Origin: Chrysomallon squamiferum
Lineage: Eukaryota; Mollusca; Gastropoda; Neomphalida; Peltospiridae
Direction: 5' to 3'
Assembly: GCA_012295275.1 (NCBI GenBank)
Contig: CM022676.1
Location: 15,516,622-15,580,621 of the forward strand
Length of the DNA stretch: 64,000 bases
A program made the position numbers and the translations under genes. Below the pieces are notes generated by a model. That model did not search any database, was not told the origin of the DNA, and saw nothing but the letters and a program-made list of their open reading frames with translations. Shown here piece by piece: positions 12,783 through 64,000 of this stretch (positions are counted from its first letter, which is position 1; each line of letters starts with the position of its first letter).

Positions 12783-13037
12783 ATAGAGTCCTCTCTGTTA
12801 CATTCAGTCCTTCAGTTCCAGGAAACATTGTTGAAGGAGAAACTCTAAATGTGACCTGTGTTTTTGATTGTGACTCATCTTGTGTCTACACGTGGAGAAG
12901 TGAAGATCGGTATTTGGTCAACAGTTCTGAGTTAACTGTTGGTCCTGTGAGCAGAAATCAGACAGGATAAACATTTACATGTACAGCAAATAGTTCTGAA
13001 CGTTCAGGAAGTAACCACTTCCAGCTTAGAGTTCTTT
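12783..13037 (+). pseudogene. Ig1 exon with in-frame TAA, left gene
   Basis: Acceptor tatag (to 12782) and donor TGTAAGT. Phase 1 to 1. It reads an Ig-like domain: LNVTC, VYTWRSEDRYLV, then FTCTANSSERSG. A TAA at 12968-12970 replaces the Gln codon (CAA) of the minus-strand copy. The 5' edge is in frame with a phase-1 donor, unlike the minus-strand copy. Confidence 0.8.
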
Positions 13038-13439
13038 GTAAGTTCCAGTTTCACATAGAAACTTAGAACTTTTAATACAAGAGTGAAACATACGAAGACA
13101 TTAAGATACATTTTAAATAGCCGCTTTACATTTTTAATTCATCTGGACAAAAGCTGTTAAATGAGAGCATGATAACAAAATTGTTTTTAATTTATTTACT
13201 TTGTTTTGGTTGGGACACACATCCAAACAGGTAAGATTTCCTGTTAAGTACCTGCCAAAATAATCTTTTTTCTTCTTCATATTTTAAATTATATTGCAGT
13301 TTTTTCTCTAATCAGCACTGAACTTCTAACATTATTCGAACCAGAATGTCTTTCTTAGAGTTCAAATGAGTGACAGTTTTTGTAGAATCTCTTTGACCGT
13401 CCGCTTTATTGACTACTTCAAATATTTGTGATAACATGT

Positions 13440-13499
13440 TTTTTTATTTTTTTTTTATTTTTTTTTTTTTTTTTTTTTTATTATTATTTTTTTTTTTTT
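13440..13499. repeat. T-rich run in Ig1-Ig2 intron
   Basis: Counterpart is the A run at 29054-29089 in the opposite-strand gene. Confidence 0.85.
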
Positions 13500-13999
13500 G
13501 AAAAATCGTTACTTGGTTTCTTTTTCATTTCATTTCAAATATTACTTGTATGGTCATAAGTGAAATTCTTCTCATGTTTAAAAAAATGTTCAGAGTCAAC
13601 TGGAGAAGCGTGTCTGACTAGACAGTGTTGTAGATCTGCTGACATTGTTTACCTATCGTGTTGTCAATACTTGTATGAAACACTTCAACCTGATTTTGTG
13701 TTTTAACTACATACATATAACCAATTCTTTATAAATATCTCTCCTACATTAAGTGATCAAGGATAATATTTTCCTCTGCTCACTTTTCTACGTTAATTAT
13801 AACTTACTAGAATATGGAAATGAAAGTTGAAGTACTGGAGACAATGTTTTTTAGGTGCACAATATATACGCATATAAAATTATCTGTTGAGTAGTTATCA
13901 GTACTAATACTTAACATTAAATTATTAGTATTTGACTGTTCACCTTCCATCCCACTTATCAATGATTCCACGTGTAGTAAATTTTCTCTAACATTGCAG

Positions 14000-14278
14000 A
14001 CCAAACTTCTATTACATCTTTGACGTTAAACTCAAATTCTACAAAGATAACAGTTGATGAGCTGATTCCCATGACTCTGAGATGTGAAGTTGACAGTAAT
14101 CCAGCATCTCACATCAAACTGTTAAACAACTCACACATTCTACGTGAAGTGAACAACTCCAAGTCAGTGGAGTACAGCTGGAATGAAGCTGGATGTCTGG
14201 ATACAGGATTTTACACTTGTGAAGCAGGAAACAACATCAAGTCTGATGTCAGTCAAAGTGTGCAGCTTGTTGTTAAAT
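14000..14278 (+). CDS. Ig2 exon, left gene
   Basis: Acceptor ttgcag (to 13999) and donor TGTAAGA. 279 nt, phase 1 to 1. It encodes an Ig domain with MTLRCEVDSNPASHIKLLNN and the hallmark DTGFYTCEAGNN. It is nearly identical in protein to the minus-strand Ig2, which suggests recent common origin or gene conversion. Open. Confidence 0.88.
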
Positions 14279-14941
14279 GTAAGATATCAACACCAGCAAT
14301 TACTTTCTTATGCAGTAAATCAATAAATAAATAAATATAATCAAACAAAAAGAGCAGATGAAAACAGTTGGTAATTACAATGTTCATTTAGCAGCCCGTT
14401 AACTAATCTATCTCCCTGTGTGGCTTTCTGAATGTGAAGCTCTCCTTGTGTATGTGTGTCTGTACGTAGGTGTTACTTGTGTGTCTCTATGGATATGTAC
14501 GTTGATATGTGCCAGTACTACTGTGTACACATGTTGTTAACTGCGAGTATGAGTGTATAACGTAATATATGTGTGCATGTAACAGTACACTCAAGTTGTT
14601 TTACTCTGTGTATGTGTAACTTAATGTCTGTCTTCTGTGTGATTGTGCGTTTACCTTGTTTTATTGTGACTATGAGTATATACTTTAATATGTAAATAGC
14701 TGAGTTTAGCCTTCATGTTCTTTAACTGTGTGTGTATTTGAAGCGCTTAACGTATATTTTTCTTCATAATATTTGGACGTTTTTAATTTTACACTTGAAA
14801 CCAAATAACAAAAAAATTAAAGTATGTGTTGTTAAATAAAACAATAAAAGATGTCCGTATTTCATTAATCTAAGTAATTAAACTGAAGGTGAATGCAGTC
14901 ATTTATATTTAAGTACATCATTTATCTATTTACCGTTTCAG

Positions 14942-15250
14942 GTGCTCCAAGACTTGATCATCGTGTTTCATTCCACGGAAAGGTTAAAACAGCAATCTAC
15001 ATTAACTTGACTCTGAACGTGTCAGTAATAGCCAATCCAGAACCCGTTTTCTCCTGGTACAAAGTTACAGACAAAATCCCCGAAAGACTGGGTGCTGGCA
15101 GCTCAGACTTTAATGAGAGTTATGCTTCATATCTTGGTTATTACACTTTGTACAATGTTCAGCCTGAAGATTTTGGCGTGTATCACGTGATCGTGTCAAA
15201 TACAGGCTCGTCGACAGATCTTCTTGTGACGCTGTCGGTTGACACAGACG
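14942..15250 (+). CDS. Ig3 exon, lacking the canonical cysteines, left gene
   Basis: Acceptor tttcag (to 14941) and donor GGTAAGA. 309 nt, phase 1 to 1. Ig-like pattern LTLNVSVIANPEPVFSWYK and PEDFGVYHVIVSN, with valine where the two disulphide cysteines normally sit. The minus-strand copy shows the same loss. Open. Confidence 0.85.
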
Positions 15251-15617
15251 GTAAGAAAACTGATTATGTGTACTCGTGCATGTTTGTTCGTTCGTTTTTT
15301 TGTTTGTTTTTTGTTTGTTTTTTTGTTTTTTTTGCTATGTATGTATGTATATATGGATGTATGTATGTATGTATCATGTAGGTAGGTAGGTAGGTAGGTA
15401 GGTACAGAGGAAGGTAGATAGGTAGTTAGATATGTGTGTATATGTGTGTATGAATGAATGCATCTGTCTTTGTGTATATATTATGCGTTCATGCATGGAT
15501 GTATGAATATATATATGTGTATGCCATTAAATGAATAAATGAATAATCGGATGAATGAAGCGATAAAAAATTGAATAAAGGTTTAAAACAGATTATTTTA
15601 ACTTTATAACTAAACAG

Positions 15618-15914
15618 GATTTCCGACTGTTCCGTCTAACGTCAAAGCATACCGGAATGGTCCAACTTCTTTTTGTGTTTCCTGGTCTGAAGTGTTCAAT
15701 GGCGGACATGGACAATGGTTTTTAGTCCAGTCTCGTTTTAACACGACGTCGACGTGGACGAACGCTGACGAATTCCTAGAAGCAGGAAACCAGTCTACGC
15801 ACACTACCGAACTGAGTGAGCTGGAGAGAAACAGACGTTACTTGGTGCGGGTTGTGGTGTGTAACACACTCGGATGTAGAGGCGAGACGACGCAATTAAG
15901 TGTGTCACTTGAAG
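15618..15914 (+). CDS. Fibronectin type III exon, left gene
   Basis: Acceptor aacag (to 15617) and donor GGTAAAA. 297 nt, phase 1 to 1. FN3 landmarks: PTVPSNVKAY, CVSWSEVFNGG, STHTTELSEL and RYLVRVVVCNTLG. Equivalent of the minus-strand FN3 at 27240-27539. Open. Confidence 0.88.
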
Positions 15915-16803
15915 GTAAAAATAAAATATGTGACACAACACACTGAATCAAGTCTTAAGTAGCAATTTGGGTTTTTGAGTTACGTACAATTATGTTAAAT
16001 GAATTATGACTTAAGTTTCATTGTGTTCGATTCTTTGCTTAAAAGAAAATAATATTCTATAACGTAACAAATGAATAAATGAATCTTCCTTCGTTATACC
16101 TATCAATAACTCCATCTGGCTGTCTCTGTGCCTCTCTATATGTTTGAGTATATGTACACATACTTACACACGTGTCCACCTTTCCCTCTCTTTCACTGTA
16201 TGAATACGTCTGTATGTCTGTATTTCTTTATGTCTGTATTTCTGATTATCTCTGTATATCACTCTGAGTTTAAAAAAGAATTATTATCTGATTAATCTGA
16301 ATACAGGATTCTGGGGATATTACTTGTATAAAAATATGCTGCACACATTTATCTCACGCTATTTAAAAACTTCTGACAAAAACACGAACATGTAAACATC
16401 AAGAAATCTGATTCAGTGTGAGTATCAGTTATCTTTGTCTTAGATAATTTAATCTAATACAAATTAGTTTCATTCAAAAGTTTAAGCTGGGTAATAAGAT
16501 TGCTGTTAAATCTGGGAAACATTGTGGTGTTTTGGAATAAAACTGAAGCTACACTAGAACGTTTGATATATTCAAACATGGCTTTAGCAACTGTTTTATA
16601 CAGACTAAACAGCAGTCTGCTTTAGTTCTGAACTGATTTTTCAAATCACGCACAGATACATAGACACACACTTCATGTACAGTCAAACCCGGCCCACGTT
16701 TTTAATGAAGACATAATGAAGTTTACTGAAAAGTGGCGTAAAGCTGAATTGAAGAAATAACGTTTTACAGCGCGGACGTGCTTGCGCGTGTTGTATGTTT
16801 GTA

Positions 16804-16846
<43 letters not shown>

Positions 16847-16916
16847 CATTCATATGTATTTATATATACATGTATGTATGTATGTATGTATATTTATATA
16901 TGTTTCCCTGTTTCAG

Positions 16917-16957
16917 AAAACGCTATGGAGAAAAAAGGAAACTGCTTCAGAGAATAA
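16917..16957 (+). CDS. Possible terminal exon of left gene
   Basis: After a good acceptor (tgtttccctgtttcag) the phase-1 frame continuing from the FN3 exon reads about 13 codons (ENAMEKKGNCFRE) to TAA at 16955-16957. Its first bases resemble the start of the minus-strand tail exon at 25409-25442. An AATAAA overlaps the stop and another lies at 17121-17126. A different phase stays open longer and reads basic residues (KRYGEKRKLLQRINE), so the true frame is uncertain. No membrane exon lies between FN3 and this site. Confidence 0.25.
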
Positions 16958-17120
16958 ATGAAACTGTATTCAGAGACTGTCATATTCTAAGAAAATCTGT
17001 CTATATATTCTATACTTATATGAATATATTTAACAACAAAACAGTAAAGCTAAATAATATTTGGACGTTTTCTTTTCTGAAATGTACTGTCTGTAATTAT
17101 ACATACGCTAACATTATATT

Positions 17121-17126
17121 AATAAA
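17121..17126 (+). terminator. Candidate polyadenylation signal, left gene
   Basis: AATAAA about 165 bases past the possible stop at 16957. In AT-rich DNA this hexamer is common, so the call is weak. Confidence 0.25.
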
Positions 17127-17129
17127 GTA

Positions 17130-17346
17130 ATTATCCAGTTATAGTTTGGTTTTCATTAAGTAATTTTAATTCATTAAACAATCGGGCAAAAATGTGAGAC
17201 AGAGAGACGTTATGCTTACATTGTTTTCATTCTAAATAATCGTTTGTATATTTATAATCGATATAAATTTTTTCTTTATTTCTATAAGAGTAGTTCTATG
17301 GACATATCGAGGTAAAGATCGATAGAGTTATTCTTCAACTGAAAAG

Positions 17347-17383
<37 letters not shown>

Positions 17384-18147
17384 TAATAAAAATAAAAATA
17401 AATTAGGAATTAAATTATATTTGCCCTAACAAAGATGTGCGTATGATCATTTCACAGGTGTTAGTCTAGTAAAATAAACACTTTCTTTTCTAGTACTGAC
17501 AGACAGATTCGCACATTACATGTAGATTTCTCATATTTGTACATTTCAAATTTCTGATCGACTAGAAATAGTGAATATTCCTACTGCTTCTACAGCAACT
17601 ACAACAGCTTCTGTTACTACTTTTATTAATATTTATTTTACTACTACTTGTATAACTCCTACACTTACTATAGCTTCTTACACAATTCCGATAGCCAAAT
17701 ATTACTACTACTACTACTACATCTATTATTATTATTATCGTTGTTATTGTTATTATTATTACAACTTTTGTTATTGTTAATACTATTATTAAAAAAAAGA
17801 AGAAGAGAAATGAGATATATGATGTAATTATTTTTAGCTGCTGTAAAATTGTTAGTATTATTATAATTACTGTCACATATATTGTAACTACAACAACTAC
17901 CACTACCTCATCAACTACTACTTCTATCGCTGCTGCAATAAATGCAACTGCTACTAAACTGCACATTATTTCCTACCATTTCCCTTAATACTATTGCTAC
18001 TTCTGAAGACGTAAATGTTATTACAGTTCTAAATAACTATTTCTATTACTACTTTTATTTATTTGTTTTATTATATTTTATTATATTTTATTTTATTTTA
18101 TTTTTGTTTTTTTGCTTGGAATTTTGCAAAATTAAATAATAGAATTC
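17130..18147. other. Convergent intergenic region
   Basis: No convincing exon on either strand. AT-rich, with TAA and CTA/ATT-type triplet runs (about 17347-17383 and 17700-17780). Apparent ORFs here are translations of these repeats. Confidence 0.5.
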
Positions 18148-18812
18148 CTAGGAGGTTTGAATAAAATAACAGTTATGATTTTTGAAATTGTATTTTATTA
18201 CTAAATTCAAAACAAGATTTTTATAGATTCTAAGAATTTTTTTCTTATTTGACGGAATTTTGTATGAATAGTCACGTAAACCAGCAAACATTTGAAAATT
18301 ATAGTTAGAGTTTATCAAATCAGTTAGCACTTTGTTTTCACAGTTTTCCCACATCGGGGGTCGAACCGCCGACCAGCTGGTCCTTCCATAATTTCTACAG
18401 TTAGTATTCCACCTGTTCTGTGAACCGTGGACTATTTCTTCTTTTACTTTCACAGTCGAGAAATCTGGATTAAGTTCAGAATACCTATAGTAGACTGAGT
18501 CAACAGGATAATGACATTCTTCGCTAACATTTGACGCAGTCTTTTTTGGATAGAATTTTCTTTCGGAGGTAAAATTCAACTGTTTTGGTCCTGTTTTACG
18601 AATAACACACTTGCCCGAGTACAGTGTGGAAACAGCCGGTTCTATATTTATCCTTGAAGTATCAGAAGAAGACAGGGAACTGCTAGAAGTAAATTCATCA
18701 AATCCGCTAGAAAAAGACGACAAACTGGAATGTCGTCTTACGTTTTGTAGTTTAGTTCTGTCTGTTGTATCTGCAGTGCTGGTACACTCTGAACGTCGGT
18801 TATATATACTCA
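18148..18812 (-). CDS. Unplaced exon-like ORF, possible alternative cytoplasmic tail exon
   Basis: Open for about 221 codons on the minus strand. It starts right after ctgag, which could be an acceptor with an upstream pyrimidine tract; entered in phase 1 it would read VSIYNRR. The protein is Ser-rich (RRHSSLSSFSSGFDEF, then SSSSLSSS), has basic patches and tyrosines in YxxL-like settings (YRYSEL, DYSYKI), and has no hydrophobic segment or known domain. It lies 2.1 kb downstream of the receptor's stop exon, on the same strand and in a phase that fits the membrane exon, so it could be an alternative last exon. It could instead belong to another gene or be spurious. A tRNA-like repeat fragment lies inside it (18352-18420). 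No GenBank-style family is recognised. Confidence 0.4.
18352..18420 (-). repeat. tRNA-like SINE fragment inside the ORF
   Basis: On the minus strand a B-box-like GGTTCGACCCC lies near 18358-18372, and the preceding piece ATACTAACTGTAGAA also occurs at about 11074-11093 beside a CCGGGGTTGAAC stretch. This suggests two copies of a tRNA-derived repeat. No clear A box was found. Confidence 0.35.
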
Positions 18813-19550
18813 CTCAGATTTTATAAAAGCAGGAATAGATAACTCAAACAGATTGTTACTGTTAAATTCGTTGTCGAAATTTACTTCGTTGTTACGGAGA
18901 GGAAATATAATTGACTTTTGGGTTTCTTTTGCATCTGGTCTAATAATACAAGTACTGTTGATGTATATTAAAAGTTGAAAAAGGAGAGAGCGAGGCAGAG
19001 GTTTATACAGAATCTTACCTTTTCATTATGTAAGAAAAAAACTAAATCATTTTCACATACCTCAAATTACAAGAATAAATTATGAAAATTCGTACAATAT
19101 TTCACGTGGAGTCAAAAATAAGTTCATTCAATATTGTTTGTCATACATTGTCATTAAAACTTAAGTCGTGTTATTTAACAATCCACCAATCAGAGTCAAC
19201 TTTACTTACACCCCGGTAATCACTGCTACAATACTATTACGTAATCTTCATATATTTACACATAAATATCGTCGCCGCCATTTGTTTTTTCTACGTTTAC
19301 AAATGTCGGCGAACATGAAAGGTGATTTCGGTGAAGGTCAAAGACAACGAGTGAGATTAAACGATGTGACGTGGCTAGTTAATTGACACGTTTTTGTAAG
19401 AGTTTAGTTATTCTGGCTTTATGTTTTTTCAAATTCTCACAGTTTTTACACTCTTAAAACGAGGCCAGCAGAAATTATCTATTTTCTGTCACCTTTTAAC
19501 TTCTATGTTCTTAAACGAAAACGTTATTCTCACAAAATAATACTAATACA

Positions 19551-19551
19551 A

Positions 19552-19595
<44 letters not shown>

Positions 19596-19613
19596 ATAAT
19601 AATAATAATAACA
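19551..19613. repeat. (CTA)n(ATA)n repeat
   Basis: Triplet run in non-coding DNA. Confidence 0.85.
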
Positions 19614-19809
19614 GCTAGAAGGAGAGGAAGAAAGAGAAGAAGAAGATTTTCTTTATTTAATGACAGCACAGAACCAAAACTATCGTTCAAAGGAAAATAA
19701 GAATATTATTTAATCTACGTCAGTTCAAGGAGCTTACTTATGATGTATCATTTTCTCCATTGCTTCTTATATAAATATATATTTAAATATGTATGCATGT
19801 ATCTATGTA

Positions 19810-19840
19810 TATATATATATATATCAATATATATATATGT

Positions 19841-19882
<42 letters not shown>
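19810..19882. repeat. (TA)n-rich repeat
   Basis: TA runs with ATG interruptions. Confidence 0.85.
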
Positions 19883-19892
<10 letters not shown>

Positions 19893-20119
19893 GTGTGTAT
19901 GTGTGGGTGTGTTTTTAAAAGAGAAACTGTAATAAGAAATTAAAAAAATAGAAGAAAGAAAAACATTGTTACTGTCTAGTATCGCGGTTAAGTGCAGCAG
20001 TTAACCCACGTCTAACTTGTTTTAAAAACCATTCACTCATGTTAAATAAATATTTTAAAACACAGCAATTATTATTTCTTTGATCTCATTGTTCAGCTAA
20101 TTTTATTTTATTTATGATT

Positions 20120-20141
20120 CTTCTTCTTCTTCTTCTTCTTC

Positions 20142-20218
<77 letters not shown>

Positions 20219-20245
20219 GTTAGTAGTAGTAGTAGTAGTAGTAGA
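20120..20245. repeat. (TTC)n(TTA)n(GTA)n repeat
   Basis: Compound triplet run. Confidence 0.9.
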
Positions 20246-20489
20246 AGTATTTATTTTTTAATTTATTTATATATTGTATTTCATTTTGACGAGAAATAAT
20301 AAAACTGTAAATAAGTATGTTGGTCTGCTTTACGTTCGGTGCATAATAATAAAGTCACTTTTTAAAACATTCTTGTTATGGGTTCTAGTGTGACATCATC
20401 ATTATAATTTATTGTCCTCAAGACGATAACAAGGCAGATAATTAATGCATGTGTTTGCAAAAAAGTATCAAAGTCATGCGTTGTTTTCA

Positions 20490-20730
20490 CTAAACATAGT
20501 TTAATCAGAAGTAAATGCATACAAATAATTAGAATTTTACAAAACATAGTTTAATCACAATTTTACTAGACATAGATTAATCAGAATTTGACTAAACAGT
20601 CTAAATACAATTTCAATGTACAAAACATCAAAGTCATACAGTTTTTACAAGACACAATTTAATCAGGGGTTTTCTAGACAATTAATCACAATTTTACTGA
20701 ACATATATTAATTAGAAATTTACTAGACTG
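20490..20730. repeat. Degenerate tandem repeat, about 25 bp period
   Basis: Imperfect copies of a unit like catagtttaatcacaatttt recur seven or more times, with deletions and substitutions. It sits in the presumed 3' UTR or downstream flank of the right gene. Confidence 0.5.
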
Positions 20731-20948
20731 TAATTGAAGAAAAAAATACAATACAAGCATACACTGCATATTACATTGTGTTGATATTAAACATAATACA
20801 AGTCTCAGTCCACATTTAAAACAAATGTGTCTAATGACGTTCTGAGAGGAACAGCAATATATATATATATGTGTATGTATAATTATAATAACAATGATAA
20901 AAGAAGTTGTTTCGATGTTTTTAGTAAATACAGTAATAAACAGATATT

Positions 20949-62770
<41,822 letters not shown>

Positions 62771-64000
62771 CTTAAATAATAACATGTTTATATATGATCA
62801 GCGAATTAGAATACTATAATTTGTTTAGAAAGGAAAAAAGTATACAACAAACACATTTTTGTTTTTCTATTTTAGGTATGTTACATGACAAATTATTCGG
62901 TAATAAAAGAAAAATTACGTAAGATGTCGCTAAATCTCTAGCATTGTTATAGCTATCAGTAACCAGTATTTTCCACATCAGTTTGATGTTAATCACAGTT
63001 ATTTCAATAAATATATACTTACTAAACAATAATATTAAGAAGAAGAGAAAGAAAAAGAAGAAGAGAACGAAGAAGAAGAGGAAGAAGGAAAAGGAAAATA
63101 ATAACAAACGTGTAATATTAGTTTAAATTTATCTTACCAGTACTTGAGTGCACGATGAAAATATTTATATAAGAAAAACAGAAAATACAAATGTCTATCC
63201 GCATGTCTGAATGATTCTAGTGGAATATCTGAAATAATAATAACAAGAACAAGAACAAAAACAACAACAATAATAATAATAATAACTAGAATAATAATAA
63301 TTATAATAACAATAACAATGTGAATATCAATAATAATATCAAACATCAAGTCGTAATAATAACTACCAAATAAACGTAGTAAGAAAAACAAGATAACGAA
63401 CTACTTGAAAGCGAACTTCTTGAATTGTCTTCCCTGTCTGCAATGATGTCTTCTTCCTCTTAGAGCAGCCAGTGAAATTTCTACAAAGCTTTCCTAGAAC
63501 AAGGAAGTGGGTCTAATGACGTTTCTCAACAACCTGCATTGTTTTAGAAAGGAAACAGCTGTAAAGTACTTACTATTGTTCATGCAATTTAATATATATA
63601 TATATATATATATATAAATATATATAAAATCTGTCTTTATTTATTTATTTATTTATAACACGATCATTTATTTAACAATTTATTTGCTTGTATGTACAAT
63701 GGACTCTGTGAAAACCGGCCTTTGACTAACTTGGAGTTATGTGTAAAATGACACCATTTCCAGGTCCCGTCCAGCTATTGTCAGCCCTTGATGAAGAACA
63801 TCCTGTTTAATCCGGATGCACATTTTTCATTGTCTTATTGAATTTGTCGCAATGGCAGAGCGAACTCTGTAAAGCAAAATTCGTAGAAGAGTTTACAACA
63901 GATCTACTGTGTAAACAGAAAGATTTAGCTATGCAGGGTTAACGTTAGAAAAACTGGAAGAAGTCACTTCTCTCTCCCTAGTTACAGCACAACTTGACTC
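62771..64000 (-). other. Upstream intron, gene continues beyond window
   Basis: No exon seen on the minus strand. Around 62920-63000 the sequence resembles the intron found before other alpha-A exons (compare 48070-48130 and 55040-55120), suggesting that a further gamma domain lies upstream. The section 63400-64000 is unassigned. Confidence 0.45.

Larger units (their letters stand above)
18813..20948. other. Non-coding stretch, 3' side of right gene
   Basis: No supported exon. Contains CTA, TA and TTA repeats. Candidate minus-strand 3' UTR lies just below 20949, but I could not fix a polyadenylation signal. Confidence 0.5.

Overview
The window is animal genomic DNA: AT-rich, crowded with simple repeats, with short spliced exons, canonical GT-AG junctions and fragments of Tc1/mariner, Ty3/gypsy, LINE and tRNA-derived SINE elements. 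I read it as an invertebrate, probably a mollusc and perhaps a cephalopod. That assignment rests on overall texture only and is low confidence. There is no bacterial-type gene, rRNA gene, intact tRNA gene or CRISPR array.

The window holds two paralogous receptor genes pointing at each other, tail to tail. The left gene (+ strand, enters before base 1, last recognised domain at 15914) and the right gene (- strand, enters from beyond 64000, stop codon at 20949) share one architecture: tandem group A scavenger receptor cysteine-rich (SRCR) domains, then Ig1, Ig2, Ig3 and a fibronectin type III (FN3) domain. Each SRCR domain is coded by two exons: A, about 145 nt, entered in phase 1 and left in phase 2; and B, about 176 nt, entered in phase 2 and left in phase 1. 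In the right gene a transmembrane exon and three small cytoplasmic exons follow, all phase-compatible, giving a type I membrane protein with about 13 SRCR domains, 3 Ig, 1 FN3, one membrane span and a tail with SIYENL (ITIM-like, also a pYxN Grb2-type site) and VYEVF motifs. About 1,850 residues are visible, and the 5' end lies outside the window.

The SRCR domains fall into four sequence classes that I call alpha, beta, gamma and delta. In transcript order the right gene reads (alpha-beta-gamma) x4, then delta, then Ig. Details shared between domains show that two such trimers (about 14.7 kb) were themselves duplicated in tandem: domains 1-6 match 7-12. The left gene reads beta (truncated), alpha, beta, gamma, delta, Ig, Ig, Ig, FN3. 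Its missing gamma is replaced by transposon debris at about 930-4090.

Layout: 1-4090 truncated SRCR unit plus Tc1 and gypsy remnants; 4274-10980 alpha, beta, gamma, delta of the left gene; 12783-15914 its Ig and FN3 exons; 16.0-18.1 kb convergent intergenic DNA with a possible terminal exon at 16917; 18148-18812 an unplaced minus-strand exon-like ORF; 20949-26146 tail and membrane exons of the right gene; 27240-29754 its FN3 and Ig exons; 32417-62770 its 13 SRCR domains with LINE and SINE insertions in introns; 62771-64000 more intron.

Both genes carry lesions. The left gene has a TAG plus a lost acceptor in delta-B, a TAA in Ig1, a truncated beta-B and no visible membrane exon. The right gene has frameshifts in SRCR4 and SRCR5 and at the 5' edge of Ig1. 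Every lesion lies in a cassette that begins and ends in phase 1, so skipping it would keep the frame. I cannot tell from sequence alone whether these loci are decaying, alternatively spliced, or affected by assembly errors.
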